Of a DNA stretch of 7,570 nucleotides, positions 1-5,449 are shown piece after piece; position 1 is the stretch's first letter, and every line of letters starts with the position of its first letter. The notes under the pieces are model-generated. The model did no database searches and was not told the DNA's origin. It was given only the letters and a program-made list of their open reading frames with translations. A program made the position numbers and the translations under genes. Source of the DNA: an uncultured Alphaproteobacteria bacterium (lineage in GTDB: Bacteria; Pseudomonadota; Alphaproteobacteria; Rickettsiales; UBA1997); contig CAIYMZ010000089.1 in assembly GCA_903927415.1 (NCBI GenBank), positions 1 to 7,570 on the forward strand, written 5' to 3'.

Positions 1-187
1 CAGAACCACAGACGTTACCGGATCAGTCACTCTCCCAGAAGGAGTCGAAATGGTCATGCCAGGAGATAACACAAAACTTAACGTCGAACTAATCGCTCCA
101 ATCGCCATGGAAGAAGGCCTTCGCTTCGCTATCCGTGAAGGTGGAAGAACTGTTGGGGCTGGGGTTGTTTCGAAGATTATCAAATAG
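1..187 (+). CDS. tuf: Elongation factor Tu, 3' end only (partial)
   Basis: Only the last 61 codons are present; the reading frame starts at base 2 and ends in TAG at 185-187. EF-Tu is the GTPase that brings aminoacyl-tRNA to the ribosomal A site in the cytoplasm. The visible part is the C-terminal beta-barrel domain 3, recognised by the conserved runs RTTDVTG, MVMPGDN, APIAMEEGLRFAIREGGRT and VGAGVVSKII. The normal C-terminus is intact, with no extension. rpsJ follows after 6 bases, the usual str-to-S10 junction in alphaproteobacteria. A hand count gives about 49% G+C here, clearly above the genes downstream, and isoleucine is mostly ATC. This fits strong codon selection in a very highly expressed gene. 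Identification is certain; whether the genome has a second tuf copy cannot be seen. Confidence 0.97.
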   Translation, partial: RTTDVTGSVTLPEGVEMVMPGDNTKLNVELIAPIAMEEGLRFAIREGGRTVGAGVVSKIIK

Positions 188-193
188 AAAATC

Positions 194-517
194 ATGAAAA
201 ATAAAGAGAGCATCAAAATCACTCTTGAATCTTTCGATCACCTTGTTTTGAACAAGGCGATGAATGAGATCATTGCTACAGTTAGAAGAACAGGAGCTGG
301 CATTAAAGGCCCAATTCCTTTGCCAACAAAAATTCAAAAATTTTGTGTTATCAGAGGCCCTCACGTTGACAAAGATTCGCGCGAACAATTTGAAATTCGA
401 TCCTCAAAAAGACTCTTAATCATCTCTCCTACTGCTCAAACAGTGGATGCTTTGATGAAGTTAAATCTTTCAGCTGGTGTTAATATCAAAATCGCAATTA
501 ACGGAGCAAAGAACTAG
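194..517 (+). CDS. rpsJ: 30S ribosomal protein S10 (NusE)
   Basis: S10 sits in the head of the small subunit and, as NusE, pairs with NusB in transcription antitermination complexes. The 107-residue product is close to the usual 102-105. Family landmarks are SFDHLVLNKA near residues 13-22, RRTGAGIKGPIPLPT at 31-45, RGPHVDKDSREQFEIR at 54-69, and AQTVDALMKLNLSAGV at 81-96. The ATG at 194 lies 6 bases after tuf and gives the standard N-terminus. No Shine-Dalgarno sequence is visible in the A-rich upstream bases, so coupling to tuf translation is likely. Oddities: the segment before PTAQT is about one residue shorter than usual, and the arginine of the family's FDHR motif is leucine. The stop abuts the rplC start with no gap. 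Confidence 0.97.
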   Translation: MKNKESIKITLESFDHLVLNKAMNEIIATVRRTGAGIKGPIPLPTKIQKFCVIRGPHVDKDSREQFEIRSSKRLLIISPTAQTVDALMKLNLSAGVNIKIAINGAKN

Positions 518-1153
518 ATGTTGGAATTAGTAGGGAAAAAAATCGGCATGACACATCTCTTCAATGAGGCTGGCGCTTCTGTGCCACTGACAATGCTACA
601 AATCTATGACAATTGCGTTTTGGAATTGGCTGTAAATGTGGATAAGGATTTCGATAGTTTGTTAATGGCTTTTGAAAAAGCGACTCATCCAAAAAGAATT
701 TCAAAATCAATTGCTGGAATTTTTAATAAAAAATCGATTCCTCTTTTTAAAAAAATTCGTGGTTCACAAGTTAAAAAAGGTTTGGAATTAAAAGTCGGCG
801 ATTCAATTTCAATCGATTCAGTTTTAAAAAAAGGTGACAAAATTAGCATCTCTGGAGTAACGATTGGCAAGGGTTTTGCCGGTGTAATGAAAAGATGGAA
901 TTTTCGTGGACTAGAAGCTTCCCACGGCGTTTCTGTTTCTCACCGCTCTCATGGCTCAACCGGTCAAAGACAAGATCCTGGCAAAACTTTCAAAGGTAAA
1001 AAAATGGCCGGACATATGGGAGTTGACAATGTTACTGTAAAAAATTTGGAAGTAGTTTTGATCGATAAGGAAAAATCTGTCATTGCCGTAAAAGGCGCGG
1101 TTCCTGGTAATGCAGGCTCTGATGTTGTTATAAAAATCGTTAGGAATTTCTAA
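518..1153 (+). CDS. rplC: 50S ribosomal protein L3
   Basis: L3 is an early assembly protein of the large subunit whose long internal extension reaches toward the peptidyl transferase centre. The 211-residue length is normal. The N-terminal block LVGKKIGMTHLF (4-15) is typical, as is the central segment from about residue 108 to 172 with GVTIGKGFAGVMKRWNF, SHGSTGQRQDPG and KGKKMAGHMG. The glutamine in STGQRQ (Q150, with Q152 nearby) lies where PrmB methylates L3 in E. coli; methylation here is inference. The C-terminal VKGAVPGNAGSDV matches the family. The region at about 38-90 is lysine-rich and less conserved. The ATG follows the rpsJ stop directly. A GGAG at 503-506, 11 bases upstream, may serve as a distant ribosome binding site. 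The gap to rplD is 3 bases. Confidence 0.97.
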   Translation: MLELVGKKIGMTHLFNEAGASVPLTMLQIYDNCVLELAVNVDKDFDSLLMAFEKATHPKRISKSIAGIFNKKSIPLFKKIRGSQVKKGLELKVGDSISIDSVLKKGDKISISGVTIGKGFAGVMKRWNFRGLEASHGVSVSHRSHGSTGQRQDPGKTFKGKKMAGHMGVDNVTVKNLEVVLIDKEKSVIAVKGAVPGNAGSDVVIKIVRNF

Positions 1154-1156
1154 AAT

Positions 1157-1780
1157 ATGACCTTGTTAACTCTCAAAACTATAGATTTTGGTAAAGGTGC
1201 GATTGGCTCTAAACAGCTAGATGTCGCCTCTTCTCTCGAAATTGAAAGCGCAAAATCTGTTGCCTATGTAGTCAGATGGCAACTTGCAGCTAGAAGATCT
1301 GGATCAGCCAAAACAAAAACTATGGCTGAAATTTCCGGAACAACAGCAAAGCCTTGGAAACAAAAAGGAACTGGTCGCGCTCGTCAAGGTAGTCGCAGAT
1401 CGGTTCAGTTCGTTGGTGGCAGAACTTGTCACGGTCCAATGCCTCGCTCTTTCGATTTTTCAATGCCAAAAAAAATTGTTAAAATTGCTTTGTCTGATGT
1501 TTTGAGAATGAAATTAAAAGAAAATAAGGTTGCGATTTTTTCTGATTTTGGTTCAGAAATTAAAACTTCGAAAATCAGCTCCACTCTTGCTCAAAACAAT
1601 GTCGCAAGTGCCCTAATCATTCATGATGATTCTGTAACTTTAGCAAAGTCAGCAAAAAATTTAAAAAACGTAAAAGCTTTAGATGCTAGAGCAATCAACG
1701 TTTATGACATTCTAAGCTTCGATCATTTGGTGATCGATAGCAAAATTTTCGAAAACAAAATCTTGGGGGCAATAGCGTAA
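1157..1780 (+). CDS. rplD: 50S ribosomal protein L4
   Basis: L4 is a primary 23S rRNA binder. Its globular domain lies on the subunit surface and an extended loop helps form the constriction of the exit tunnel. The 207 residues match the usual size. The loop region is unmistakable at about 60-99: KPWKQKGTGRARQGSRRSVQ followed by FVGGRTCHGPMPRSF. The C-terminal half has the expected alternating strands and helices, with LKNVKALDARAINVYDILSFDHLVID near the end. In E. coli L4 also represses the S10 operon through a leader RNA and RNase E; no such leader exists next to rpsJ here, so that control is unlikely in the same form. The start lies 3 bases after rplC with AGGA 11 bases upstream. The stop TAA overlaps the rplW ATG by one base, which implies translational coupling. 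Confidence 0.96.
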   Translation: MTLLTLKTIDFGKGAIGSKQLDVASSLEIESAKSVAYVVRWQLAARRSGSAKTKTMAEISGTTAKPWKQKGTGRARQGSRRSVQFVGGRTCHGPMPRSFDFSMPKKIVKIALSDVLRMKLKENKVAIFSDFGSEIKTSKISSTLAQNNVASALIIHDDSVTLAKSAKNLKNVKALDARAINVYDILSFDHLVIDSKIFENKILGAIA

Positions 1781-2067
1781 TGACTGCTCTATTTAACTAC
1801 GACAAAATCAAAAGTTTGGTGTATACAGAAAAATCAAACAAGCAGTTAGCTGAAGGAAAATATCATTTCAAAGTTGATTCTAGCTGCAACAAAGAAGAAA
1901 TTGCCTCACTCATCAAAAAAGCTTTTGGTGCTGAAGTGGAAAAAGTAAATATCATCAATACCAAGCCTAAAACTAAAAGGTTTAAGGGTGTTGAAGGAAC
2001 AAGAGGCTCGTACAAAAAAGCCATCGTCACCTTGAAAGAAGGTCAATCAATTAATTTCGGTTCTTAA
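1780..2067 (+). CDS. rplW: 50S ribosomal protein L23
   Basis: L23 sits at the mouth of the nascent peptide tunnel and is the docking site for trigger factor and the signal recognition particle. The 95-residue length is standard. YTEKS at 15-19 matches the family's (V/L)TEK motif; E17 aligns with the glutamate of E. coli L23 (E18) that contacts trigger factor. The usual proline before this motif is absent. The rest fits: KVDSSCNKEEIASLIKKAFG (31-50), VEKVNIINTKPKTKR (53-67), GSYKKAIVTLKEGQSI (76-91). The start overlaps the last base of the rplD stop. A run of five G at 1765-1769, 10 bases upstream, is an imperfect ribosome binding site. rplB follows after 3 bases. Confidence 0.96.
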   Translation: MTALFNYDKIKSLVYTEKSNKQLAEGKYHFKVDSSCNKEEIASLIKKAFGAEVEKVNIINTKPKTKRFKGVEGTRGSYKKAIVTLKEGQSINFGS

Positions 2068-2070
2068 GCA

Positions 2071-2904
2071 ATGGCTCTTAAAAATTACAAGGCTATCACT
2101 CCTGCGCTTAGACAGCTTGTTGCTTTAGATAGAAGCGAGCTGTGGAAAGGTGCTCCTTTAAAAATTTTAACCACTAAGGTTAGTGAAAGTGCTGGCAGAA
2201 ATAATGTTGGACACATCACCGTAAGACACAAATCTGGCGGCCATAAAAAGTCTTTCCGCGTCATTGATTTTAAGCGCGATAAGCTCGATCTCGAAGCTAA
2301 AGTTGAAAGAATCGAATATGATCCAAATCGCACAGCTTTCATAGCTCTGCTCAAATATTCTGATGGAATTTTTTCTTACATCATCGCGCCTCACAAGCTA
2401 GCGATTGGAGATAAAATCATGTCATCAAAAAGTTTGATTGACGTAAAGATCGGCAATTCAATGCCACTTTCCGTTATTCCAATCGGATCAATTATTCACA
2501 ATATTGAATTAAAACCAGGATGTGGAGGTGCGGTTTCTAGATCAGCTGGAACCTACGCTCAATTAGTTGGAAAAGATGGTGGCTACGCTCTTGTAAAAGT
2601 GCAATCCGGAGAAATCAGATTATTCCTTTTGGATTGTATGGCAACGATTGGATCAGTTTCAAATCTAGATAATAAAAACATCACTATTGGCAAAGCTGGT
2701 AGATCAAGATGGTTGGGTATTAGACCAACTGTTCGCGGTGTTGTAATGAATCCTGTAGATCATCCCCATGGTGGTGGTGAAGGTAGAACCTCTGGCGGTA
2801 GACATCCTGTTTCTCCAACTGGTAAATCTGCTAAAGGCAAGATTACCAGAAAAAGAAGCAAGCCGTCAAACCGCTTCATCGTAAAATCAAGAAGAACTAA
2901 ATAA
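2071..2904 (+). CDS. rplB: 50S ribosomal protein L2
   Basis: L2 is a primary 23S rRNA binder needed for subunit association and for building the peptidyl transferase region. The 277 residues match the usual 273-280. In order: GRNNVGHITVRH near 42-53, VERIEYDPNRTAFIAL at 78-93 (OB-fold RNA-binding part), an SH3-like part with GSIIHNIELKPG and SRSAGTYAQLVGKDGGY, then MNPVDHPHGGGEGRTSGGRH at 226-245. H231 (counting Met) corresponds to E. coli His229, long implicated in function. The IEYDPNRTAFIAL and EGRTSGGRH forms point to Alphaproteobacteria. Departures: the near-universal PWG after the GGRHPV motif is PTG, K/A before GG in ELKPG is C151, and RWLGW is RWLGI. No Shine-Dalgarno sequence is seen. 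rpsS begins after one base. Confidence 0.97.
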   Translation: MALKNYKAITPALRQLVALDRSELWKGAPLKILTTKVSESAGRNNVGHITVRHKSGGHKKSFRVIDFKRDKLDLEAKVERIEYDPNRTAFIALLKYSDGIFSYIIAPHKLAIGDKIMSSKSLIDVKIGNSMPLSVIPIGSIIHNIELKPGCGGAVSRSAGTYAQLVGKDGGYALVKVQSGEIRLFLLDCMATIGSVSNLDNKNITIGKAGRSRWLGIRPTVRGVVMNPVDHPHGGGEGRTSGGRHPVSPTGKSAKGKITRKRSKPSNRFIVKSRRTK

Positions 2905-2905
2905 C

Positions 2906-3184
2906 ATGCCTAGATCAGCCTGGAAAGTTCCATTCGTAGACGGTTACTTGCTTAAAAAAGCACGCGACTATCTCAATTCTTCCAAAAAACAAATGATTAA
3001 AACTTGGTCTAGAAGATCAACAATACTCCCTCAGTTTGTTGGCATTAATTTTGCCGTTCATAATGGCAAAAAATTCGTTTCTGTTTCGGTTAGCGAGGGA
3101 ATGGTCGGACATAAATTTGGTGAATTTGCGCCAACCCGCACCTTTTATGGTCACGGTGGTGATAAAAAAGTTACAAAATCGTAG
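2906..3184 (+). CDS. rpsS: 30S ribosomal protein S19
   Basis: S19 forms a complex with S13 in the head of the small subunit near the A- and P-site tRNAs and takes part in the inter-subunit bridge with L5. The length of 92 residues is standard. Motifs: PFVDGYLLKKA (9-19), IKTWSRRSTILPQFVG (31-46), VSEGMVGHKFGEFAPTRTFYGHG (62-84). TILPQFVG is the alphaproteobacterial form (gammaproteobacteria have a TIFPxMIG form). The residue before PFVD is valine (WKVPF, V8) where the family nearly always has glycine. The N-terminal MPRSAWK makes the ATG at 2906 the natural start, one base after the rplB stop, so translation probably reinitiates. The stop is TAG and the gap to rplV is 5 bases. Confidence 0.97.
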   Translation: MPRSAWKVPFVDGYLLKKARDYLNSSKKQMIKTWSRRSTILPQFVGINFAVHNGKKFVSVSVSEGMVGHKFGEFAPTRTFYGHGGDKKVTKS

Positions 3185-3189
3185 AAATC

Positions 3190-3585
3190 ATGACTCAAAA
3201 ATTATCAGTAGCTTCATTAGACGCAGTTAAATCAAGTCCGCTAAAGGTTATGAGAATAACCAAAAACATTGCTGGACGTCCTGTGGCCGAAGTATTGAAA
3301 CTGCTACAATTTTCTAATTTGAAATTAGCCCCAATCATTCGTGCCCTGGTTTATTCAGCAATGTCCAACGCTGAAAATAATCACAATATGGATGTTGATA
3401 ATCTTTACGTGAAAGATGTTGATGTTGGTCGGGCTTTTGCCTTGCGCAGATTCGCGGCAAGAGGTCGCGGCAAATCAAGTCGTATCTTAAAAACTTTTAG
3501 CAATATCCGCGTAATTCTAGCTGAAAAATCAGCTGAAAAGCCAACCGCCAAAAAAGCGAAAGTAAAAACAAAAAAAGGGGAGTAA
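3190..3585 (+). CDS. rplV: 50S ribosomal protein L22
   Basis: L22 contacts all 23S rRNA domains, and its long beta-hairpin lines the exit tunnel opposite L4. The globular part matches the family: SSPLKVMRITKNIAGRPVAE (15-34), SNAENNHNMDVDNLYV (59-74). The hairpin is at about 77-110, with VDVGRAFALRRFAARGRGKS and RILKTFSNIRVIL. The product is 131 residues against about 110 in E. coli; the extra length is a C-terminal lysine/alanine tail from about 112 on, ending KVKTKKGE. Such tails are common in alphaproteobacterial L22. The 3' end also carries the Shine-Dalgarno sequence of rpsC. The ATG at 3190 has no Shine-Dalgarno sequence; it follows TAGAAATC, almost the same context as rpsJ. Confidence 0.96.
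   Translation: MTQKLSVASLDAVKSSPLKVMRITKNIAGRPVAEVLKLLQFSNLKLAPIIRALVYSAMSNAENNHNMDVDNLYVKDVDVGRAFALRRFAARGRGKSSRILKTFSNIRVILAEKSAEKPTAKKAKVKTKKGE
3576..3582 (+). promoter_or_regulatory. Ribosome binding site of rpsC
   Basis: AGGGGAG lies inside the last codons of rplV, 6 bases before a GTG. It is the strongest and best-spaced Shine-Dalgarno sequence in the window. It supports GTG at 3589 as the rpsC start and may compensate for the weaker initiation codon. Confidence 0.8.
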
Positions 3586-3588
3586 GCA

Positions 3589-4236
3589 GTGGGTCAAAAA
3601 GTTAATCCAGTAGGTTTTAGACTACTCAATAACAAAAACTGGGAATCAATTTGGTTTGATAAAAAAAACTACGCTAAAAATCTGATTAATGACGTTACAA
3701 TCAGAAGTTTTATCAAAAAAAATTATGCTCATTGCGGAATTGGCAGTGTCATTATCGAGCGCACTTCTGACAAGGTTAATTTAGTGATCAAAACTTCTAA
3801 GCCAGGAGTTCTAATTGGAAAAAAAGGTCTCGATATTGAAAAAATTAATCAGGCGGTTGAAAAAATTGCAGGCTGCAAAGTTGATGTAAAAATTGTTGAG
3901 ATCGACAAGCCGGATACCAACTCTTCTCTAGTCGCACAAAATATTGCTAAACAGCTCGAAGGTCGCTCGGCTTTCAAAAAAGTCATGAAAAAATCCATGC
4001 AAGCCGCAATGAAATATGGCGCTCTTGGAATTAAAGTAAGCTGCGCCGGAAGACTTGGCGGAGCTGAGATTGCTAGAACTGAATGGTATAAAGAGGGATC
4101 GGTTCCATTACATACTTTGCGCTGCAACATCGACTACGCCACTGCTAAAGCCTATACAACTTACGGTGTAATTGGGGTTAAGGTTTGGATTTACAAAGGT
4201 TTTGTTGAGAAGAAAAAACAATCTTCTGCTCAATAA
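3589..4236 (+). CDS. rpsC: 30S ribosomal protein S3
   Basis: S3 lies at the mRNA entry tunnel of the small subunit and, with S4 and S5, forms the ribosomal helicase. The start is GTG, chosen because it gives the invariant N-terminus MGQKVNPVGFRL and has a strong Shine-Dalgarno sequence 6 bases upstream. A type II KH domain follows with GKKG at residues 77-80 (LIGKKGLDIEKI). The C-terminal S3 domain holds AGRLGGAEIARTEWYKEG (153-170) and VPLHTLRCNIDYATAKAYTT. Basic residues K130, K131, K134 and K135 lie where E. coli S3 has its entry-tunnel helicase residues. At 215 residues it ends soon after VKVWIYKG and lacks the longer basic C-terminal tail of E. coli S3 (233), as in many alphaproteobacteria. 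Two A8 runs occur early in the gene. Confidence 0.97.
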   Translation: MGQKVNPVGFRLLNNKNWESIWFDKKNYAKNLINDVTIRSFIKKNYAHCGIGSVIIERTSDKVNLVIKTSKPGVLIGKKGLDIEKINQAVEKIAGCKVDVKIVEIDKPDTNSSLVAQNIAKQLEGRSAFKKVMKKSMQAAMKYGALGIKVSCAGRLGGAEIARTEWYKEGSVPLHTLRCNIDYATAKAYTTYGVIGVKVWIYKGFVEKKKQSSAQ

Positions 4237-4252
4237 AAAAATTAATTAGAAA

Positions 4253-4666
4253 ATGCTAATACCAGCAAAAACAAAATACAGAAAGGCGCAGAAAGGCGGG
4301 AAAAAAATTCTCGGAACGGCTGCTAGTGGCAATAGTCTGAAGTTCGGATCTTTTGGCTTGAAAGCTCTTGAGCCAGGAAAGCTAAACTCCAAACAAATTG
4401 AATCTGCCAGAAAAGTCATCACTCGTTACATGAAGCGTGCTGGAAAATTATGGATCATGATTTTTCCTCATACGCCAGTCACTAAAAAACCTGCAGAAGT
4501 TAGAATGGGAAGCGGTAAAGGTAACGTCGAATACTACATCGCTAAAATAAAACCAGGCCGCATCATTTTTGAAATTGATGGAATAGACAATGATTCAGCC
4601 GCTATATCTCTTCAAAAAGCTGCAGCAAAATTGCCGTTTAAAACCAGAATCGTTAATCACGTTTAG
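4253..4666 (+). CDS. rplP: 50S ribosomal protein L16
   Basis: L16 is a late assembly protein next to the A-site tRNA elbow and is needed for full peptidyl transferase activity. The 137-residue length is standard (136 in E. coli). It begins MLIPAKTKYRKAQKG, matching the family MLxPKRTKxRKxxKG form. Next come FGSFGLKALEPGKL (31-44), QIESARKVITRYMKRAGKLW (48-67), IFPHTPVTKKPAEVRMG and GSGKGNVEYY (86-95). R84 in VRMG matches the arginine hydroxylated by YcfD in E. coli; that modification here is not shown. The C-terminal KLPFKTRIV is typical. The 16-base gap before it is the longest in the window and is nearly all A/T, with no Shine-Dalgarno sequence. The stop is TAG, 2 bases before rpmC. Confidence 0.97.
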   Translation: MLIPAKTKYRKAQKGGKKILGTAASGNSLKFGSFGLKALEPGKLNSKQIESARKVITRYMKRAGKLWIMIFPHTPVTKKPAEVRMGSGKGNVEYYIAKIKPGRIIFEIDGIDNDSAAISLQKAAAKLPFKTRIVNHV

Positions 4667-4668
4667 AC

Positions 4669-4848
4669 ATGAAAAAAGAAGAAAAAAAATCAGCTTTGGC
4701 TAATATTTCCGGCCTTAAGAAAGAGCTTCTAATGATGAGAGTCAAAGCTTCTTCCGGCGAAACAATCATCGCCAAAGATTACAAAAACAAAAAAAAAGAA
4801 GTCGCAAGACTCTTTACCCAAATTAACAACAACAAAGCTGCTGCTTAA
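4669..4848 (+). CDS. rpmC: 50S ribosomal protein L29
   Basis: I translated this 59-residue frame directly; it fills the gap between L16 and S17, the conserved place of rpmC. L29 is a small two-helix protein on the large subunit surface near the tunnel exit, beside L23. The protein starts MKKEEKKSALANISG. The family core LKKELLMMRVKASSGE (16-31) resembles the E. coli LLREQFNLRMQAASGQ segment, and KKKEVARLFTQINN (41-54) resembles RRDVARVKTLLNE. Both halves look helical and lysine-rich, and the length is near the usual 60-70. The ATG lies 2 bases after the rplP stop with no Shine-Dalgarno sequence, so coupled translation is likely. An A9 run at 4789-4797 encodes part of NKKKE and could be slippage-prone. 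rpsQ begins 2 bases after the TAA. Confidence 0.92.
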   Translation: MKKEEKKSALANISGLKKELLMMRVKASSGETIIAKDYKNKKKEVARLFTQINNNKAAA

Positions 4849-4850
4849 TC

Positions 4851-5066
4851 ATGAAAGTTACGGTTCTGAACATCATTGATGAGAAAACTTTTAAAGCTCT
4901 CTCGACCACTTACAAAAAACACTTGCGTTACGGCAAGTATATCACTGTGCACAAAAAATATTTGGTGGACTCGCAGGGTAAAAAAGTAGAGATTGGACAA
5001 GAGGTTGAGATTATTAGCTCAAGACCACTTTCCAAGCGTAAAAGATGGGCATTAAAAATTAATTAA
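4851..5066 (+). CDS. rpsQ: 30S ribosomal protein S17 (short, divergent)
   Basis: S17 is a primary 16S rRNA-binding protein with an OB fold, acting early in small subunit assembly. The best match is the C-terminal half: GQEVEI at 49-54 and the signature SSRPLSKRKRWAL at 56-68. LRYGKYI (25-31) aligns with the family HPxYGKxx segment, and E11-K12-T13 with the DKT motif at exactly the expected distance from YGK. The protein is only 71 residues (84 in E. coli). It is shorter at the N-terminus, without the usual GxVVSDKM strand, and it stops just after the KRWAL motif. The position between rpmC and rplN supports the call. The ATG is 2 bases after rpmC; no longer start is plausible given that junction. 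Overall identity is secure despite the divergence. Confidence 0.93.
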   Translation: MKVTVLNIIDEKTFKALSTTYKKHLRYGKYITVHKKYLVDSQGKKVEIGQEVEIISSRPLSKRKRWALKIN

Positions 5067-5068
5067 GG
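5065..5068 (+). promoter_or_regulatory. Ribosome binding site of rplN
   Basis: AAGG overlaps the rpsQ stop codon and sits 8 bases before the rplN ATG. It is a short but well-spaced Shine-Dalgarno match at the junction where the S10 and spc clusters meet. Confidence 0.55.
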
Positions 5069-5076
5069 TATTTCAA

Positions 5077-5445
5077 ATGATTCAAATGCAAACAAATCTG
5101 GTCGTTGCCGATAATTCCGGCGCAAAGACTGCTAGATGTATCAAGGTTCTCGGAGGCTCGGATCACATGATTACCGGCATTGGTGAAATCATCGTAGTGT
5201 CGATAACTAGCGTCATTCCTGGCTCTAAAGTTAAAAAAGGTTCGGTAGCCAAAGGAGTTATTGTTCGTACCAAAAATAAAATTGTTAGAAGTGATGGTAG
5301 TTTTGTAAAATTTGACGACAATGCGATTGTTCTTGTGGATAAAGACGGCGAGCCCATTGCAACTCGTGTTTTCGGGCCAGTTGCTCGCGAAGTTAGACAA
5401 AAAAACTTCTTAAAAATTGCATCATTAGCTTCGGAGGTTTTGTAA
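5077..5445 (+). CDS. rplN: 50S ribosomal protein L14
   Basis: L14 is a beta-barrel protein on the interface side of the large subunit, near L19, that contributes to inter-subunit bridges. It is also the target of the silencing factor RsfS in other bacteria. The length of 122 residues is exactly the family norm. The sequence is among the best conserved here: MIQMQTNLVVADNSGAKTAR (1-20), CIKVLGGS (21-28), GVIVRTKNKIVRSDGS (60-75), FDDNAIVL (79-86), TRVFGPVAREVRQKNFLKIA (97-116) and a final SLASEVL. It is the first gene of the spc cluster, 10 bases after rpsQ, with no terminator or promoter visible in that gap. Its 3' end contains the GGAGG that may serve rplX. Confidence 0.98.
   Translation: MIQMQTNLVVADNSGAKTARCIKVLGGSDHMITGIGEIIVVSITSVIPGSKVKKGSVAKGVIVRTKNKIVRSDGSFVKFDDNAIVLVDKDGEPIATRVFGPVAREVRQKNFLKIASLASEVL
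5433..5437 (+). promoter_or_regulatory. Possible ribosome binding site of rplX
   Basis: GGAGG is a full Shine-Dalgarno core within the last codons of rplN. The spacing to the rplX ATG is 12 bases, longer than ideal, so it may act partly by holding ribosomes that finish rplN. Confidence 0.55.
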
Positions 5446-5449
5446 AAAA

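Noticed and set aside
89..388. 99-codon minus-strand frame across tuf end and rpsJ
   Set aside because: It lies opposite two certain genes, crosses their junction, and has no recognisable family feature.
2085..2394. Two minus-strand frames opposite rplB
   Set aside because: They lie entirely against the L2 coding region, and overlap each other in different frames.
3036..3230. 64-codon plus-strand frame spanning the rpsS/rplV junction
   Set aside because: It is out of frame with two certain genes and its protein has no family match.
3849..4130. 93-codon minus-strand frame opposite rpsC
   Set aside because: It is fully inside the S3 gene on the other strand and resembles no known protein.
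4237..4252. A/T-only-looking gap before rplP considered as a promoter
   Set aside because: At 16 bases it is too short to hold a promoter by itself, and no -35-like element with proper spacing was evident in the end of rpsC.
5067..5076. Terminator or new promoter between the S10 and spc clusters
   Set aside because: The 10-base gap has no hairpin or T-run, and rplN follows with its own short Shine-Dalgarno sequence.
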